Part shown: positions 24,618 through 28,522 of the stretch, in pieces | Numbering within the stretch: position 1 is the stretch's first letter | Layout of the letters: each line of letters starts with the position of its first letter | NCBI GenBank assembly: GCA_020026285.1 | Contig: JAHHQS010000035.1 | Span: 1 to 28,522 of the forward strand | Length of the DNA stretch: 28,522 bases | DNA from: Parabacteroides sp. | Lineage (GTDB): Bacteria; Bacteroidota; Bacteroidia; Bacteroidales; Tannerellaceae | Direction of reading: 5' to 3' | Program-made: the position numbers and the translations under genes | The notes under the pieces: generated by a model | The model's input: the letters and a program-made list of their open reading frames with translations, nothing else | Databases searched by the model: none | What the model was told of the DNA's origin: nothing

Positions 24618-26285
24618 ATGGCTGAAATGATCACTATTTATTGTAAAAACACCAGTAAGTTTTATGAAATTCCATCAGGATCAACTTTACTGGAAGTTTA
24701 TAAACTGGTAGGCGAACCTTTAGCATATGAGCCTATGAATGCACAAGTCAACAATCGGACACAGGATCTTCTTTATAAATGTTGGCAACCTAAAGATATA
24801 GAATTCATCGACTATACCAACTTATCAGGTATGCGAACTTACGTTAGAACTCTTTGTTATATTTTATCAAAGGCGGTTCATGATGTATTTCCGGAGGCCG
24901 TATTACACATTGAACATTCTATTTCAAAAGGATATTATTGTACTATTCATAATGGTAAAGAAGCTGATATCGGAATGCTTGCCAAGATCAGAAAAAGAAT
25001 GCAAGAAATAGTTGACGCCAATTTTCCTCTGAAATTACATACCGTGCATTCAGATGAAGCTATCAAGTTATTTCATGAAATAGGAATGGAAGATAAAGCA
25101 AATCTGATTGAATCAAGCGGAATGATTTATACATCCTATTACGAATTAGATGGCTATATTAATTATTTCTATGGTTGTCTGACTCCATCAACAGGCTATA
25201 TTAAAGTTTTCGACTTAGAACCTTATCAAGAAGGAGCCTTACTACGAGTTCCTCAGCAAAATAATCCAAATGTTCTGGCACAAAAGGTCATGCAGGACAA
25301 GATGTATGAGGCTTATAAAGAACAATTGAAGCTATTAAATGCTTTAGGGCTGGATAACGTAGGAGATTTGAACAAAGCTATTGAACATGGCAAAGCTTCT
25401 GATATAATTCTTATTTCTGAAGCCATGCAGGAAAAGAAAATAGCCAAGATAGCTGAAGAAATAGCCAAGCGATATGAAGATGGGGTAAGAGTTGTATTGA
25501 TTGCCGGTCCATCATCGTCAGGAAAGACAACAACTCGCAAACGTTTGGAAATTCAATTAGCAACGAATCTGCTTCATCCGGTAGGAATCTCTTTAGATGA
25601 TTATTTCGTTAATAGGGAAGATACACCGAAAGATGAATACGGAGAATACGATTTCGAATCGCTTTATGCATTAGATTTACCATATTTCAATTCAGAATTG
25701 CAGAAATTGATCAATGGCGAAGAAATTAATATTCCGTCTTTCAACTTTGAAACCGGCAAACGCGTTTATAAAGGTAAGAAATTGAAATTATACAATAATT
25801 CCGTCATCATCATCGAAGGTATTCATGCATTGAATCCCGAGCTTACAGCTCATTTGGATGATAAACTGAAATATCGTATTTATGTTTCGGCTTTGACTTC
25901 TATTTCATTGGATAATCATAACTGGATACCAACAACGGATAATCGTCTGCTTCGCCGTATTATTAGAGATTATCGCTTCCGTGGTTATTCAGCAGAAGAA
26001 ACAATTAATCGTTGGCCAAGCGTCCGAAGAGGAGAAGATAAATGGATTTTCCCATATCAGGAATATGCAGATGCAACATTCAACAGTGCCATGTTGTACG
26101 AATTGGCTGCACTTCGTGCTTATGCAGAGCCAATTCTGGCAAACGTTCCGGAAAATTCTCCTGCAAATGCAGAGGCTTACCGCTTACTTAGATTCATTCA
26201 TTACTTCAAATACATACCACAGGATGATCTTCCAAAGAGTTCTTTGCTAAGAGAGTTTTTAGGAGGTGGAAGTTTTGAGTATTGA
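24618..26285 (+). CDS. Nucleoside (uridine) kinase with threonyl-tRNA-synthetase-like N-terminal domains
   Basis: This is a 555-residue protein made of two unrelated parts. Residues about 1-65 look like a TGS domain (ITIYCKNTSKFYEIPSGSTLLE). About 70-230 resembles the second additional (editing-site-like) domain of threonyl-tRNA synthetase, with HIEHSISKGYYC at 97-108. From about 285 on it is a phosphoribulokinase/uridine-kinase-type P-loop NTPase with IAGPSSSGKTTTRKRL (Walker A, 295-310), LDDYFVNRED and the IIIEGIHALNP region. It should phosphorylate a nucleoside, most likely uridine/cytidine, using ATP or GTP. Proteins of this plan are annotated simply as nucleoside kinase across Bacteroidetes. 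The role of the front half is unknown. The gene is monocistronic and ends at a bidirectional terminator. Confidence 0.85.
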   Translation: MAEMITIYCKNTSKFYEIPSGSTLLEVYKLVGEPLAYEPMNAQVNNRTQDLLYKCWQPKDIEFIDYTNLSGMRTYVRTLCYILSKAVHDVFPEAVLHIEHSISKGYYCTIHNGKEADIGMLAKIRKRMQEIVDANFPLKLHTVHSDEAIKLFHEIGMEDKANLIESSGMIYTSYYELDGYINYFYGCLTPSTGYIKVFDLEPYQEGALLRVPQQNNPNVLAQKVMQDKMYEAYKEQLKLLNALGLDNVGDLNKAIEHGKASDIILISEAMQEKKIAKIAEEIAKRYEDGVRVVLIAGPSSSGKTTTRKRLEIQLATNLLHPVGISLDDYFVNREDTPKDEYGEYDFESLYALDLPYFNSELQKLINGEEINIPSFNFETGKRVYKGKKLKLYNNSVIIIEGIHALNPELTAHLDDKLKYRIYVSALTSISLDNHNWIPTTDNRLLRRIIRDYRFRGYSAEETINRWPSVRRGEDKWIFPYQEYADATFNSAMLYELAALRAYAEPILANVPENSPANAEAYRLLRFIHYFKYIPQDDLPKSSLLREFLGGGSFEY

Positions 26286-26334
26286 AAAAAAACAGAGACA
26301 TGTTTGATAAGCGTTTTGCTCATCTACAAAAGAA

Positions 26335-26368
26335 AAAGGGTGAACCTGTCTGTCAAGGTTCACCCTTT
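26335..26368. terminator. Bidirectional terminator between the nucleoside kinase and yitT
   Basis: A perfect 12-bp stem (AAAGGGTGAACC at 26335-26346, GGTTCACCCTTT at 26357-26368) has a 10-nt loop. The plus strand continues with ATATTTTAT and the minus strand with TTCTTTTG, so it can stop transcription from both convergent genes. Confidence 0.88.
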
Positions 26369-26396
26369 ATATTTTATCTCCAATAATAAATATTAT

Positions 26397-27272
26397 TTAC
26401 GCCTTAATCGGATCAAATCCTTCACCATACACGCCATTTACAATACTTTGTGAGATAAAGGCATTACTATCGACACTCTTTACCAGGCGGAAAATAGAAA
26501 CTGATTCTGATTTTTTAGCTAATAATACCACAACTTTTACGGGTTTCTTGGAATATCCACCAACGCCATCCAAGATAGTACAACCTCTACCTAGTATATT
26601 TATGATTTTATCGGCTATCTCATCGTGTTTCGGAGAGAAGATCATGAACTGAACCGACTGTCGATTTCCTGTCAATACCTGATCGATAATATAGTTGCTG
26701 ACAAACATTTCAACAAAACCAAATACAATCTTTTCTACATCGTGGAACAAGAAGAATGATGATCCGATGATAAAGAAATCACAGAACAACAATGCTCTAC
26801 CAATCGATATATTTTTGTATTTATTGACAATAGCTCCGATAATATCCGTACCGCCAGTACTACCATTGGCTGAGAAAACCAATCCCAGACCAGTACCACA
26901 CAAGAAACCACCAATAATAATAGACATAAACGGCTGGTTACTTAATATCGGTCCTTGTAATATATTCTCAAAGAGAGATAATGATAATGAAAGAGAGAAT
27001 ACACCAAAAATCGTTTTGAGCAGGAATTTAAGCCCCAAGACTTTCAATGCTGCAGCCAACAAAATGACATTGATCACAAAATAAGAAACAGATACGGGAA
27101 TCATTTCATTACTTGCAAAGAATATCAATGCACAGATACCACTGACACCACCCGTAATAATTTCGTTAGAAAGGATAAATCCATTGAAACCGAAACCATA
27201 AAGCAGGGTACCAACCAGGATCATCAGATAATCCTGAATTTCGAAATAATATTTGTTGGATTTAAGATTCAT
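26397..27272 (-). CDS. YitT family membrane protein
   Basis: This is a 291-residue protein. Residues about 10-185 contain five or six membrane helices in the YitT/DUF161 pattern, with the repeated glycine-rich motifs GFILSNEIITGGVSGI near the start and FSANGSTGGTDIIG in the middle. Residues about 205-290 form the soluble C-terminal DUF2179 domain, including ILGRGCTILDGVGGYSKKP. The biochemical function of the family is not established. It lies 83 bp downstream of leuS in the same direction. The leuS terminator hairpin fills that gap and I see no separate promoter, so its expression probably depends on read-through or on an unrecognised start. Confidence 0.88.
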   Translation of the reverse strand: MNLKSNKYYFEIQDYLMILVGTLLYGFGFNGFILSNEIITGGVSGICALIFFASNEMIPVSVSYFVINVILLAAALKVLGLKFLLKTIFGVFSLSLSLSLFENILQGPILSNQPFMSIIIGGFLCGTGLGLVFSANGSTGGTDIIGAIVNKYKNISIGRALLFCDFFIIGSSFFLFHDVEKIVFGFVEMFVSNYIIDQVLTGNRQSVQFMIFSPKHDEIADKIINILGRGCTILDGVGGYSKKPVKVVVLLAKKSESVSIFRLVKSVDSNAFISQSIVNGVYGEGFDPIKA

Positions 27273-27293
27273 AATATTTTATTTTTAAGCAAA

Positions 27294-27343
27294 AGACCGG
27301 AAACGAGAAGTAAGAAAATTTCTTTTACTCAGGTTTCCGGTCT
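27294..27343 (-). terminator. Long terminator-like hairpin after leuS
   Basis: AGACCGGAAAC (27294-27304) and GTTTCCGGTCT (27333-27343) form a perfect 11-bp stem. The 28-nt loop contains a further near-palindrome (AGTAAGAAA.../TTTTACT), which lengthens the hairpin. On the minus strand the stem runs into TTTGCTTAAAAAT, a modest T-tract. It sits between leuS and yitT. Confidence 0.75.
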
Positions 27344-27355
27344 CTTTTATGTTAA

Positions 27356-28522
27356 TTAACCAATTACGATATTAACGATCTTCTTTGGAACGACGATCAC
27401 TTTTCTTACAGTCTTGCCTTCAAGCCATTTTGCAGAATTTTCATGACCTAAAGCAGTCTTTTCTACATCTTCTTTCGACATATCAGCAGGTAATTCCAAA
27501 TTGAAACGTACCTTACCATTGAAAGAGATTGCATAAGTTGCGGTATTTTCAACCAAATACTTTTCTTCAAATTCCGGCCACTGAGCATCGCAGACACTAA
27601 TTTCGTTTCCTAATTCATGCCATAATTCTTCAGCAATATGAGGAGCAAAAGGAGCAAGCAATACAATCAGTTTTTCAAGAACAGCGCGCTTGTTACATTT
27701 CATTGAGCCTAATTCGTTCACACAAATCATAAATGCACTGATAGATGTATTGTATGAGAAGTGTTCAATATCGAATGTTACCTTCTTAATCAATTTATGC
27801 AATGATTTCAGCTCGGCAGCTGTTGGTTCTGCATCTACAACCTGCAATGAATCTGCAGAGCCGTAGAACAAGCCCCAAAGTCTCTTCAAGAAACGATGCA
27901 CGCCATCGATACCATTTGTATCCCAAGGCTTGGATTGTTCAATAGGGCCTAAGAACATTTCGTAAAGACGTAATGTATCTGCTCCATATTTTTCAACAAT
28001 CACATCCGGATTTACGACGTTAAACATAGATTTTGACATCTTCTCAACGGCATAACCACAGATATATTTACCATCTTCCAAAACAAATTCAGCTGTATTG
28101 TATTCCGGACGCCAGTTTTTGAAAGCCTCTACATCCAAAATATCATTAGATACGATATTTACATCCACATGAAGAGGTGTCACATCATACTGATCTTTTA
28201 ATCCGTAAGAAACGAATGTATTTGTATCCTTGATACGATATACAAAGTTTGAGCGCCCCTGAATCATTCCCTGATTGATCAGCTTCTGGAATGGTTCTTC
28301 TTTGATACTTACACCCAGATCATGTAAGAATTTGTTCCAGAAACGAGAATAAATCAAGTGACCAGTTGCATGTTCTGTACCACCAATATATAAATCTACA
28401 TTTTGCCAGTAACCATCAGCTTCAGCCGAAACCAATTCTTTGTCGTTATGCGGATCCATATAACGCAAGTAATAAGCACTTGAGCCAGCAAATCCCGGCA
28501 TGGTGTTCAATTCAAGAGGAAA
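27356..28522 (-). CDS. leuS: Leucyl-tRNA synthetase, C-terminal part (5' end outside the window)
   Basis: The frame is open to the right edge and begins inside the gene ([15 protein letters not shown]...), so about 389 C-terminal residues are seen. The [10 protein letters not shown] stretch is the conserved class Ia LeuRS sequence after the editing insertion. [20 protein letters not shown] follows in the Rossmann core. KMSKS is encoded at about 28028-28042 and the anticodon-binding helical domain follows. The C-terminus ends in [19 protein letters not shown], typical of a complete LeuRS tail. The first Met in this frame is not the true start. The enzyme charges tRNA-Leu in the cytosol. Confidence 0.95.
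   Translation of the reverse strand, partial: FPLELNTMPGFAGSSAYYLRYMDPHNDKELVSAEADGYWQNVDLYIGGTEHATGHLIYSRFWNKFLHDLGVSIKEEPFQKLINQGMIQGRSNFVYRIKDTNTFVSYGLKDQYDVTPLHVDVNIVSNDILDVEAFKNWRPEYNTAEFVLEDGKYICGYAVEKMSKSMFNVVNPDVIVEKYGADTLRLYEMFLGPIEQSKPWDTNGIDGVHRFLKRLWGLFYGSADSLQVVDAEPTAAELKSLHKLIKKVTFDIEHFSYNTSISAFMICVNELGSMKCNKRAVLEKLIVLLAPFAPHIAEELWHELGNEISVCDAQWPEFEEKYLVENTATYAISFNGKVRFNLELPADMSKEDVEKTALGHENSAKWLEGKTVRKVIVVPKKIVNIVIG

Overview
The window looks like chromosomal DNA of a Bacteroidales bacterium (Bacteroides/Parabacteroides-like). The reasons are A+T-rich DNA, weak ribosome binding sites, several good matches to the Bacteroidetes -7 promoter box TAnnTTTG just upstream of genes, and characteristic gene families: a large secreted GH2 enzyme, a DUF5107-TPR protein, a GH95-type lipoprotein, a nucleoside kinase with a threonyl-tRNA-synthetase-like front end, and YitT next to leuS. 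The genus cannot be fixed from the sequence alone. I see no rRNA, tRNA, CRISPR array, transposase, integrase or phage gene.

Region 1 (1-9010) is a compact carbohydrate locus with no SusC/SusD pair. Reading leftward it holds a sugar-porter-family MFS transporter, a five-copy 42-bp tandem repeat in the intergenic gap, a 1109-residue cytosolic DUF5107-TPR protein, and an exported GH2 glycosidase that ends in a terminator hairpin. A divergent AraC-family activator with a cupin-like sensor domain is the obvious candidate regulator. The first 30 bases hold the 5' end of another leftward gene.

Region 2 (9016-14189) is a probable two-gene leftward unit: a periplasmic M16 zinc peptidase followed by a GH95-family lipoprotein that carries substitutions at two recognised active-site positions. 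It converges on araC with only 5 bp between the stop codons.

Region 3 (14304-19639) reads rightward. It has a membrane-anchored helix-hairpin-helix (ComEA-like) protein, then a 423-bp gene-free gap with a 98-bp nested palindrome array and two hairpins. After that come an ArgE-type M20 deacylase, an oligosaccharide flippase and an asparagine-synthetase-like protein without the glutaminase cysteine, the three packed 7 bp and 1 bp apart. The flippase/AsnB-like pair is the most interesting candidate for an uncharacterised glycan-modifying function.

Region 4 (19787-28522) is mostly housekeeping. A U32 (TrhP/YegQ-type) protein, a hotdog thioesterase and DprA form a tight rightward unit. A Na/Pi cotransporter with a PhoU-like tail runs leftward and has a clean intrinsic terminator. 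Divergent from it is a nucleoside kinase, which ends at a bidirectional terminator shared with leftward yitT. Upstream of yitT is the 3' part of leuS, which runs off the right edge.
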